DNA from: an uncultured Clostridium sp.
Lineage (GTDB): Bacteria; Bacillota; Clostridia; TANB77; CAG-508
Direction of reading: 5' to 3'
Length of the DNA: 36,192 bases
NCBI GenBank assembly: GCA_946497775.1
Contig: CAMMLS010000008.1
Span: forward strand, 1-36,192
Shown: positions 18,601-28,200 of the stretch, in pieces
Layout: each line of letters opens with the position of its first letter
Numbering within the stretch: the stretch's first letter is position 1
Program-made: the position numbers and the translations under genes
Notes under the pieces: model-generated
Told to the model about the DNA's origin: nothing
The model's input: the letters and a program-made list of their open reading frames with translations, nothing else
The model's database searches: none

Positions 18601-19182
18601 GATATCTGTTATTCTAAGTAAATTAATTTTAGTTTGTTCTAACTTCTTTTCAGACTCTTGCTTTCTAGCTCTATATTTAACGATACCTGCTGCTTCTTCA
18701 AAAATATTCCTTCTTTCTTCTGATTTATTACTTAATATCTCGTCAATCTTTCCTTGTCCAATAATAGAATATCCATCTTTGCCAATACCAGTATCCATAA
18801 AAAGTTCTTGAACATCTTTTAGTCTGCATGGAGCTTTGTTAATAAAATATCCAGACTCTCCACTTCTATAAATCCTTCTAGTAACAATAACCTCATTATA
18901 TTCAATAGGCAATTTATTATCACTATTATCAATAACAATAGAAGCCTCTGCAAACCCCAAAGACTTTCTATTTTGAGTTCCTGCAAAAATAATATCCTCA
19001 GACTTAGCACCTCTTAAAGACTTCATACTCTGTTCGCCAAGAACCCATCTAATACTATCAGAAATATTACTTTTGCCAGATCCATTAGGTCCAATAACCA
19101 CAGTAATACCAGGCATAAACTCCAAAGTAGTCTTATCTGCGAAAGACTTAAACCCATGTAATTCTAATCTTTTTAAATACAC
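15634..19182 (-). CDS. smc: Chromosome segregation protein SMC
   Basis: [52 protein letters not shown]; long coiled coils and hinge; [37 protein letters not shown]. Confidence 0.98.
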   Translation of the reverse strand: [1182 protein letters not shown]

Positions 19183-19332
19183 TTTACCTCTCTCCTAATG
19201 TCAAATTATATTTATAATATATTAAAAATAGGAATTTATCAAGATTTTTGGGGAAATTTTATAAATAATTATGATATAAAAATAATATTGACAAAGCTTT
19301 AATAAAAGTTATAAAATATAGGCATAATATGA

Positions 19333-20287
19333 ATGGAGAAAATTATGTATAAAGAATTCGATTTTTACGACAAAACTAATTTAAAATCATATAATTTAAA
19401 CGAAAGCATGAGATATCAACTTAATATGCTTTCACATTTAGATGTATTTACATTAAAGCATTCAGAAAATGTTGCAAACATGACAAGTAAACTTTGTAAA
19501 AACCTTAAACTAAATAAAAAATTTACTATATATTGTACAATGTGTGCATATTTACACGATATTGGAAAAATATTCATTCCACCAGAAATATTACAAAAAA
19601 ACGGCAAGCTGACAGATGAGGAATACGAAAAAATGAAGACACATACAACAATCGGTTACAAAATGTGCATGGATGACTTAAAATTACGCCCATATGCAAA
19701 TGGCCCTTTATATCATCACGAAGCCTTAGATGGCTCTCGGATACCCTAATGGAGTGGTAAAAGAAGATTTACCAATAGAAGGCCAAATAATAAGAGTGGC
19801 AGACGAATATGATGCCATAGTTAGTAAAAGACAATATAAAACTCACATTGATATTTCAGATACACTAAAAATAATAGCAGAAAAAACTATTCCAGCATAT
19901 AAAACAGGGAGAACAAACGCAAAAAATCCTAAATATAGTCAAGTAAATCCACAAATTATGCACGCTCTTTTAGAAGTTGTGGAAGATGATGTTAATTATG
20001 AAATATCTTGTGTGGAAGGATATATTAAACACATAGAAGAACAAATAAAAAGGCTAAACAAACTTGCAGAATATATTGAAGGATACAATAATGCAACAAA
20101 GGCTCGTGATAAAAATGATTTCAAAGAGCTTATAGAATATATATTGCAACCAGGTGAGACAATTGAAAACTATTCTAAAATTATAGAAGAATACAAAAAA
20201 GCTTATGAAGTACGAAAAGCACATATTGATAAATTAAAAACTGAAATAAAAAAAATAAGACAAATTAAAGTTGATGATTGGATATAA
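19333..20287 (+). CDS. HD-GYP-like phosphodiesterase-domain protein, two frames joined by +1 shift at CGG 19738-19740
   Basis: ORF 19333..19749 (HSENVANMTSKLC...YLHDIGKIFIPPEIL...HHEALDGS) continues in ORF 19730..20287; skipping C gives DGS-GYPNGVVKEDLPIEGQIIRVADEYDAIVSKRQYK, the canonical GYP motif. Confidence 0.92.
19738..19740 (+). other. CGG +1 frameshift site 6 (GGC TCT C|GGA TAC CCT)
   Basis: Unshifted reading is ...DGSRIP*; shifted reading is ...DGSGYPNGV. Confidence 0.9.
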
Positions 20288-20308
20288 GGGTGTAATAAAT
20301 TACACCCT
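20287..20308. terminator. Bidirectional terminator between HD-GYP-like gene and ksgA
   Basis: AAGGGTGTAA-TAAA-TTACACCCTT. Confidence 0.85.
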
Positions 20309-20313
20309 TAATT

Positions 20314-21171
20314 TTATTTTGCTTCAAAATTAGCAATTTCTGCAAATTGTTCTAGTGTTAGCTTCTCTCCTCTTATTTTAGGGTCAATTTCTAGTGCTTC
20401 TAACATTTGATTAATTTCTGTTTTTGTGTATAAGTTTCCATTAGATAATGCGTTTATTAGAGTTTTTCTTCTTTGCATAAAAGCTAGCTTTATAATTTTA
20501 AACAATTTTTCTTCACTTTTAACTTTAACTGGTGGCTGTTTTCTAATATTTAGTTTTATAACTTGTGAATCAACTTCTGGTGCTGGTATAAAAGAATCTC
20601 TTGTTACTTCTACAACATTTTCTGGTATTGTATAATAATGAATTCCATATGTTATTGCCCCGGATAAAGTATCTCCTGGCTCTGCAAGTAATCTTTGGGC
20701 TACTTCTTTTTGAATCATTATTGTTATGCTTTCTATATCTAATTTATCTTCTAAAAGCTTCATTATAATTGGTGTTGTTATATAGTATGGTAAATTAGCT
20801 ACAACCTTAGCATTTTGAAAATTGTTTTCTTGCTTTTCCTTTTTTATTGCTTCTTGAAGATTAACTTTAAGTACATCTTCATTTATAATTTGAATATTAT
20901 CATACAAAGAAAATCTATCTGTTATTATATTTACCATTTTTGTATCTAACTCTATACAAATAACTTTTCCTGCTTTTTCTAATAGTTGTTGTGTTAGTGT
21001 TCCTAGTCCTGGTCCTATTTCAATTATCAAATCTTGCTTAGTAATACTAGAAGATTCTATTATTGAACTTACAGCATCTTCGCTTATTAAAAAGTTCTGT
21101 CCTAAGCTTTTATTTGCTGTTATATGATATTTATTCATTATAAATTTTGTTTCTTGATATAAATTTTGCAT
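20314..21171 (-). CDS. ksgA: 16S rRNA (adenine(1518)-N(6)/adenine(1519)-N(6))-dimethyltransferase
   Basis: NKSLGQNFLISEDAVSSII...LIIEIGPGLGTLTQQLLEKAGKVICIELD...VVANLPYYITTPIIMKLL. Confidence 0.97.
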   Translation of the reverse strand: MQNLYQETKFIMNKYHITANKSLGQNFLISEDAVSSIIESSSITKQDLIIEIGPGLGTLTQQLLEKAGKVICIELDTKMVNIITDRFSLYDNIQIINEDVLKVNLQEAIKKEKQENNFQNAKVVANLPYYITTPIIMKLLEDKLDIESITIMIQKEVAQRLLAEPGDTLSGAITYGIHYYTIPENVVEVTRDSFIPAPEVDSQVIKLNIRKQPPVKVKSEEKLFKIIKLAFMQRRKTLINALSNGNLYTKTEINQMLEALEIDPKIRGEKLTLEQFAEIANFEAK

Positions 21172-21238
21172 TTTTTCTCTCCTTTAATTTAGAATTATAA
21201 CATATTTTTATCTTACAATCTACCCTAAAAAGCAAAAC

Positions 21239-21260
21239 AAGAGGGCTATAAGCCCTCTTT
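21239..21260 (-). terminator. Terminator after ORF 21267..21578
   Basis: AAGAGGGCT-TAT-AGCCCTCTT. Confidence 0.75.
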
Positions 21261-21266
21261 GTTTCA

Positions 21267-21578
21267 TTATTTAGAACAATATTTATTTAATATTGCCCAA
21301 ACAATTTTGTGATACCTAATAATTTTTAAGACTTCAACCTTTCCATTAATTACATAAGTTATGCAAGGAATCTCTTGCGTTGCATTAATGTCTTTGTTAA
21401 TCTTAATTTCTTCTACTTCTGGAATGATTTCTACAAGTTTTTCTGAAATTTCATTATCACCGGAAAAACCTATAGCAAGACCTTCAAAAACTGCCATCAC
21501 CTCTTGCCGGTCAAGCACTTTTTGGTAATGCTCATTTCTTTCAATCCATTTAAGAATAATATTTTGGGTATCTAACAT
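21267..21578 (-). CDS. Hypothetical accessory protein
   Basis: 103 aa ORF, RBS TGGAGGAG, own promoter and terminator; in-frame CGG at 21507-21509. Confidence 0.7.
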   Translation of the reverse strand: MLDTQNIILKWIERNEHYQKVLDRQEVMAVFEGLAIGFSGDNEISEKLVEIIPEVEEIKINKDINATQEIPCITYVINGKVEVLKIIRYHKIVWAILNKYCSK

Positions 21579-21600
21579 ATTTACTCCTCCAATCTTTTTT

Positions 21601-21624
21601 CGGAGGCAGTAAAATAGCCTCCGA
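21601..21624 (-). promoter_or_regulatory. 5'-UTR hairpin upstream of ORF 21267..21578
   Basis: TCGGAGGC-tattttact-GCCTCCGA between promoter and RBS. Confidence 0.55.
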
Positions 21625-21663
21625 AATTATTCGTAAGGCTCTTTCTAGCACCTTAATGCATGT

Positions 21664-21692
21664 ATTATATCATGTTTTTCCAAATTTTTCAA
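21664..21692 (-). promoter_or_regulatory. Promoter of ORF 21267..21578
   Basis: TTGAAA-N17-TATAAT with TG-extended -10. Confidence 0.6.
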
Positions 21693-21696
21693 GCTG

Positions 21697-22200
21697 TTAA
21701 ACAGCTAACTGAACCACTTGCTTTTCTATCAATGATTTATGAATATCTATTATTCTTTGATTAGAAGAGCCTCTAAATTTTAATGTAGGATCTTTTCTAG
21801 ACTCCACAAACCTTCCATCAACTAAAACATCAATTTCGTTTAAACATTCCTCTGTTATTTTATCGTTTCTCTCTTCTAGCTGTTCAAGCGTATAACCTGT
21901 ATAGCACCAAATATTAAAATTAGGTCTTTTTTGTTTTATTTCCTTTATAAAATCTAGTACTTCTGGTATATTCTCTTTGCAAAGTGGTTCTCCTCCACTT
22001 ATAGTTACACCTTTTAAAATAGAATTATCCAGTATTCTATTTACTATTTCTTCTTTATTAAATTTTTCACCATAATTATAGTCTTGTGCTATTTTATTAT
22101 GGCAACCTGGGCAGTGATGTGGACATCCACTTACAAATAGCACTGCTCTCCAGCCAATTCCATTTGAAATACTCTCATCGTAAAAACCAGCCATATTCAT
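21697..22200 (-). CDS. nrdG: Anaerobic ribonucleoside-triphosphate reductase activating protein
   Basis: GWRAVLFVSGCPHHCPGCHNKIAQDYNYG...GVTISGGEPLCKENIPEVLDFIKEIK; radical SAM NrdG, adjacent to nrdD. Confidence 0.96.
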   Translation of the reverse strand: MNMAGFYDESISNGIGWRAVLFVSGCPHHCPGCHNKIAQDYNYGEKFNKEEIVNRILDNSILKGVTISGGEPLCKENIPEVLDFIKEIKQKRPNFNIWCYTGYTLEQLEERNDKITEECLNEIDVLVDGRFVESRKDPTLKFRGSSNQRIIDIHKSLIEKQVVQLAV

Positions 22201-22217
22201 ATCGAAAAATCCCCCTT

Positions 22218-24515
22218 TTATGCACCTTTTATTTCATCATTTCCACCAATATGTGTTACTCTATCTTTTAGTTCAGCAAGTTTTGCATTATTCCAACGTG
22301 ATGTTGTTCCAACTAAATAACCTGTTATTCTTTGAATTGTGTCTATATCTTCACTACCACAAACTGGGCATTTAGTTAAATTGGCATCAGCATTTTCAAA
22401 TCCACATGACATACATCTACTTCTTGTATGATTTACACTTCCATATCCCATGTTATATTTATCCATTAAATCTACAACAGCTTCAATAGTATCTGGGTTA
22501 TGTGTTGCATCTCCGTCTAATTCTATATAGAATATATGTCCTCCCTCTGTCATTGCATGATATGGGGCTTCAATTCTTGCTTTTTGCTCTGCTGTACATT
22601 TGTACCAGACTGGTACATGATTACTATTTGTATAGTATTCTCTATCTGTTACACCTAAAATAGTTCCATATTTCTTTTTATCTATTTTAGTAAATCTACC
22701 AGATAATCCCTCTGCTGGTGTTGCTAAAACTGAATAATTAAGGTCATATCTTTCAGAAAATCCCTCCACTAATTCATGTAATTCTTCAATAATTTCAAGG
22801 CCTAACTTTTGAGCATACTCTGATTCTCCATGATGTTTTCCTGTAAGCACAGTTAATGCTTCTGCTAGTCCAATAAATCCTACTCCAAGAGTTCCATGTT
22901 TTATTACAGGCTCTACTTCATCATTTGGTTTTAATTTTTCACTATCTTCCCATAATCCAGACATTAATAAAGGAAATTGTTTTGCTACTGCACTGCATTG
23001 GAATTTATATCTGTCATATAGTTGTCTTGCTACTATTTCTGCATATTCTTCTAATTTCTTTAAAAATATCTTTTTAACCGCTTTTTTATAAGTAGCAATC
23101 ATATTAGCCTCTGAGCCTCTGCCAAGTTCAAATTTTATTCCTGTTCTTTCTTGTGCCTCTAATGCTGCCTCTATTGCCAAACCTGGTAAATTAATTGTAG
23201 TAAATGATAAATTACCTCTACCTATTGAGGTATCTTCTCCATGTCTATCTTTAAACACTCTTGTCCTGCATCCCATTGTTGCACATTCATACATATATCT
23301 TTTTGGATCTTTAGCATTCCACTTTGGATGTGTATTAAATGTAGCATCTAAGTTTATATAATTTGGGAAAAATCTTTTAGCTGCTACTTTACAAGATAAT
23401 TTATATAAATCATAATTTTTATCTTCTGGCAAATAATTTACTCCACGTTTTTTCTTCCAAATTTGTATTGGGAATATTGGTGTTTCGTTATTTCCTACTC
23501 CTCTTTCTGTTGAAAGTAAAATTTCTCTTATAATACATCTACCTTCTGCTGATGTATCTGTTCCATAATTTATTGAACTAAATACAACTTGGTTTCCACC
23601 TCTTGAATGAATTGTATTCATATTATGGATAAAAGCTTCCATTGATTGATGTACTCTATCTACTGTTGAATTAATTGCTGCTTGAAGGTCTCTTTCTTCT
23701 CCTTTTAAATCTTTCAAATTTTTTTTAATATAGTCTTTGATTTCTATATCATATAATTTAGATAAATCTTTATCTAACAGTTGTTCTATTTTCTTAATTT
23801 CCTCAATATAGGTTTTTCTTACATATGGTGCTAAGTAAAAATCAAATGCTGGTATAGCTTGTCCTCCATGCATTTCATTTTGTACAGTTTCCATAGAAAT
23901 ACAACCTAAAATACTTGCAGTTTCAATTCTTTTAGCTGGTCTTGAAGAACCATGACCTGCTTTAAATCCGTTCTGTAAAATTTTATCTAATGGATGTTGC
24001 AAACATGTTAAGCTCTTTGTTGGATAATAATCTTTATCATGAATATGAATAAATCCATCTTTCACTGCTTGTCTTGCTTCTTGTGATAATAGGAAATCAT
24101 CAACAAAAGGTTTTGTAGTTTCACTTGCAAATTTCATCATCATTCCTGCTGGTGTATCGGCATTCATATTTGCATTTTCTCTTGTAATATCATTAGCCTT
24201 TGCGCCTATGATATCTAAGAATACCTCTTTTGTTTTAGACTTTCTTGCAACATCTCTATTATATCTATATGTAATATAACTTTGTGCAACATCTTTTCTA
24301 GAAGATGCCATAAGTTTTTTCTCAACTAAATCTTGAATCTCATAAACACTAGCCTGTGTTTTATCCTCTAAACTTCTCTCAACTTGACTTGCAATTTTAT
24401 TTGCCAAATCAATATCAACACCACCTGGTGTTTGTGACATTGCTAGTGTAATAGCCTTAACAATTCTCTCCACATTAAAATCCGCTACTCTTCCATCTCT
24501 TTTAATAACCTGCAT
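22218..24515 (-). CDS. nrdD: Anaerobic ribonucleoside-triphosphate reductase
   Basis: N-terminal ATP-cone, C-terminal zinc site and glycyl-radical region CMSCGFENADANLTKCPVCGSEDIDTIQRITGYLVGTTSRWNNAKLAEL. Confidence 0.98.
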   Translation of the reverse strand: MQVIKRDGRVADFNVERIVKAITLAMSQTPGGVDIDLANKIASQVERSLEDKTQASVYEIQDLVEKKLMASSRKDVAQSYITYRYNRDVARKSKTKEVFLDIIGAKANDITRENANMNADTPAGMMMKFASETTKPFVDDFLLSQEARQAVKDGFIHIHDKDYYPTKSLTCLQHPLDKILQNGFKAGHGSSRPAKRIETASILGCISMETVQNEMHGGQAIPAFDFYLAPYVRKTYIEEIKKIEQLLDKDLSKLYDIEIKDYIKKNLKDLKGEERDLQAAINSTVDRVHQSMEAFIHNMNTIHSRGGNQVVFSSINYGTDTSAEGRCIIREILLSTERGVGNNETPIFPIQIWKKKRGVNYLPEDKNYDLYKLSCKVAAKRFFPNYINLDATFNTHPKWNAKDPKRYMYECATMGCRTRVFKDRHGEDTSIGRGNLSFTTINLPGLAIEAALEAQERTGIKFELGRGSEANMIATYKKAVKKIFLKKLEEYAEIVARQLYDRYKFQCSAVAKQFPLLMSGLWEDSEKLKPNDEVEPVIKHGTLGVGFIGLAEALTVLTGKHHGESEYAQKLGLEIIEELHELVEGFSERYDLNYSVLATPAEGLSGRFTKIDKKKYGTILGVTDREYYTNSNHVPVWYKCTAEQKARIEAPYHAMTEGGHIFYIELDGDATHNPDTIEAVVDLMDKYNMGYGSVNHTRSRCMSCGFENADANLTKCPVCGSEDIDTIQRITGYLVGTTSRWNNAKLAELKDRVTHIGGNDEIKGA

Positions 24516-24744
24516 AAAATTACCCCCAAAAATATAAATTTTGCTTACTTTATAATCCCCATTAGTACTAGGAATTTCGCTTCTTTTGTAATAACTTTTT
24601 AAATTCTATAACTCAAAAAAAGTAATGTCAAATGCTACACTTTATGTCTCCATATCAAGAAAATACTAATCTGACCATGCTTACATCGTTTTGCCATTTT
24701 GTTTTTACATTTAATTACAAAAAGTCTTTTAGTCAAAGCAATAA

Positions 24745-24778
24745 ACCATACTTCCTTGTAAGGAAATATGGTTTATTA
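24745..24778 (-). terminator. Terminator downstream of ORF 24792..25232
   Basis: AAACCATATTTCCTTACAAGGAAGTATGGTTT with T-rich flank. Confidence 0.7.
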
Positions 24779-24791
24779 CATTTTTGTTACA

Positions 24792-25232
24792 TTACTTTAC
24801 TAAAATCCATGGTGTATCTTTTTCTCCATTTCCGCCTATTGTTCTTATTCCTTCTTTTAGCGTGATTACAGGTCTTACTCCGTTGGTAACAATCCAAGAA
24901 CGATTTTTCCATGAAGCATATGGCAAATTTCTATTATGCTCATAGTCAGGTAACATTCCTACGGTAATTCCTGCGGTATAATATCTATTTTCTCCATCTT
25001 CTTCTATTATTCTAATGTAGTAATAATAATATCCATCACCATATCTGACAGAGTAATTTGATGCTAGATAATAATATTTTCCAATATTATTTACTCCTGC
25101 TTGTTTCATATAATTAATATCTTCTTCAAATGTACCTAACGCATTTCCTATACTTTTCCCTTGCACCGCATAATCCTCATTTATTGAGAAACGTCCCCAA
25201 GATAAAATATTACATGACAACATCAATTTCAT
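24792..25232 (-). pseudogene. C-terminal fragment of a DUF6273-like surface/secreted protein
   Basis: YYLASNYSVRYGDGYYYYYIRIIEEDGENRYYT...WIVTNGVRPVITLKEGIRTIGGNGEKDTPWILVK is the C-terminal signature of large clostridial secreted proteins; no signal peptide or N-terminal domain; overlaps the end of the upstream gene. Confidence 0.5.
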
Positions 25233-28200
25233 TTATTCTGCCATCATCAATAAGTTTAATCTGTTTACTCTCTATCTCCTGTCCATTTAATTTAAAAGAG
25301 ATAACTCCTGTCTGCTTATTATTTGGATTTTTAACTTTAATATTATATATACTATTTTTAAATTTATATTTTATTGTATACTCTTTCCAAGTAGAATCAA
25401 TACATGGATTTATACTTAAAATTCCATTTTGTATTTTCAAGCCTAAAATTTCCTCAATTCCAATCTTAAAATACCATGAGCTTGACCCAGTATACCATGT
25501 CCATCCACCTCTACCAATTAAACTTGCATTTCCATACATATCTGCAACAATGGCATATGGCTCAACCTTATACTTATTAGCAATTTCTCTTGTTCTAGAA
25601 TGTTCAATTGGTGTTAAATATTTGTAATACTTTGTTGCTTTATCTCCTTGACTTAATAGAGTTATTGCCCACACCGCCCATAATGCAGCATGTGTGTATT
25701 GTCCTCCATTTTCTCTTACTCCTGGCAAGTACGACTTAATATATCCTGGATTAATATCTCCTTTTTCAAAAGGCGGATCTAGAAGTTTTATAACTGAATT
25801 TTCTTCATCAATTAATTGATTTTCTACTTCCTCCATTGCAATTTTTTGTTTATCTTCTTCTCCTGCTCCTGAAATTACTGACCAACTTTGTGCTATACTA
25901 TCAATTCTAGCTTCTTCGTTTTGCATACTTCCAATAACTTTTCCATCATCTGTATAGGCTCTTTTATACCATCTTCCATCCCATGCATTTGTATTTACTG
26001 CTTGTTTTAACATATCCATTACTTTTTCATATTTTTCTACTACTACATCATCTTGTTTTTGCTTACATAAAGGAATAAATCTTTCTAAAACATTGTATAA
26101 GAAAAATCCAAGCCATACACTTTCTCCAATTCCTTTATTTCCGGACTGTACTAAAACCATCATTCCAATCTCCTGAACCTATTTTTGGTAGATTATTTCT
26201 TCCAAAATTACATGCTCTTTCTATTGCTCTTTTACAATGCATATATAAGCTTTCTTTTACTTCTGATTGAAGATGTGTATCATAATGTTCATCTACTCCC
26301 TCTTCCAAAATTGGTCCAGTTATATATGGAATCTCTTCATCTAAAATGCTCATATCTCCTGTAAAATTAATATATTCTGTTGTAACATACACAAGCCATA
26401 ATAAATCATCTGAAAATCTTGTTCTTATACCTTTATTACTTTCTTCGTGCCACCAATGCTCTACATCTCCTTCAATAAACTGATGATGAGCATGTTTTAT
26501 AATTTGATTTTTCATTAAACTAATATCTATATATTTAGCTCCTAATGTATCTTGTAGCTGGTCTCTAAATCCATATGCCCCACCAGATTGATAAAATCCA
26601 GACCTTGCCCATAATCTACATGCAATAGTTTGATAAATTGCCCATCCATTTAACATTATATTAAATGATTCTATTGGTGTTTTTACTTGTAAATTATTTA
26701 ATTTATCAAACCAGAATTGTTTTACTTCTTGTAATTCCTTTTGTGCATTTTCTAGTTTTGAATATTTTTGGGTGTAATCAAATATTTCTTTTTTGTTCTT
26801 TCCTTCTCCAAATAATAATACAATTTCTTTATTTTCGAATTCTTCTAGTTCAATTTCTAACTCCATTGCTATACAAGGCAATTGCCCCAATGAATTTTCT
26901 CCATCTAGGCTTATTTTATTTAGTGAATCTGGATATTCTAAACTTCCATTTCCTATAAAGCTTTTTTTGCTTCCTGTAAATGATTTTATATTTTCTGAAC
27001 AACTTACAAATGCAATATTTTTTTCCACATCCTCTGAGTATAAATTTTCTGCTACAAGAATATTGCTCTCACGTTTTAGTGAGATATTTCCTGCTGTTTT
27101 TATTTCGTCTTCACCTAATACTGGTTTTATATAATATATTAGTTTTAATTTTCTTTTTTCTGGTAATACATTTTTTAATTTTATTATATTAATTTTTACT
27201 TTATCTTCTCTTGGTACAAAAATATTTACATTTTGCAATAAATTATCGCTAATATGCTCATAATTTGCATATCCAAAACCATATGTTATGAAATAATCAT
27301 TTTCATCTGGCATTGGCAGAGCTCCTAAGCTCCAAGCTTTTCCACTTTTTATATCTTTTAAATAAATTGCTTCTGATGGAGTATCTAGTACTGGATTGTT
27401 ATTCCATGCACTTAATCTATTTAATCTACTATTTCTGCTCCATGTAAATCCACTCATATTTTCTGTTACTATTGTTCCAAAATTTTCATTGGCAATTACA
27501 TGGCTCCATGTTGTTGGCAATTTATTGTTTTTATTTATTCTTATTATATACTCTTTTCCATTATCTGAAAATCCACCATATTCATTAAAATATTTTAATT
27601 TTTCTCCTTCGAAAGTTTTACCTGATGTTTCTATTTGTTCTTCTATAATTCTAGGTTCTAGTTCTCCTATATTTTTAATACTGTCTATATAATCTTTTTC
27701 CATATATTTTAAGCTAGAATCAATATTTCCTTCATGTGCATCAATAATTAGATTTGCCTTAAATTCTAGTAAATCTTTGTCTTCTATTTCCTTTGAATTA
27801 ATTATATATATACCACCTTTTATATTTTGCAAATACGCTAATTGTCTGTTTTGTATTTTACTTTCTATTCCCTCTTTTACATATTTTTCGTAAATGTTTT
27901 CTTCTTCGTTTAGTATTACTAAATCTATTTGTATATTTTTTGCTCTAAAATATTCATAAGCTTTTAGTAAATCTTCAACTACATAAATATCGTTTACATC
28001 TTTTATTTTTAATAATATTATTGGCAAATCTCCTGATATTCCATACTTCCATAGGTCTGCTTGTTGATATTTTGCTTTTTGTAATTTGTTTAGGTATAAT
28101 TTTTTTGTAGGATTCTGAAATAAAATATATGATAATATTTTTTGATATTTTTCTATTTCTTTTCCTTTTATTCCTAAATATCTTGTTTCTTCTTCTACTC

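Noticed and set aside
19738-19740. CGG simply reassigned to another amino acid or to stop
   Set aside because: Reading CGG as any single amino acid leaves the downstream sequence out of frame with early stops (DGS-x-IP*); homology resumes only in the +1 frame.
24632-24865. Plus-strand ORF 24632..24865
   Set aside because: Overlaps the terminator hairpin and a minus-strand coding fragment; low-complexity translation.
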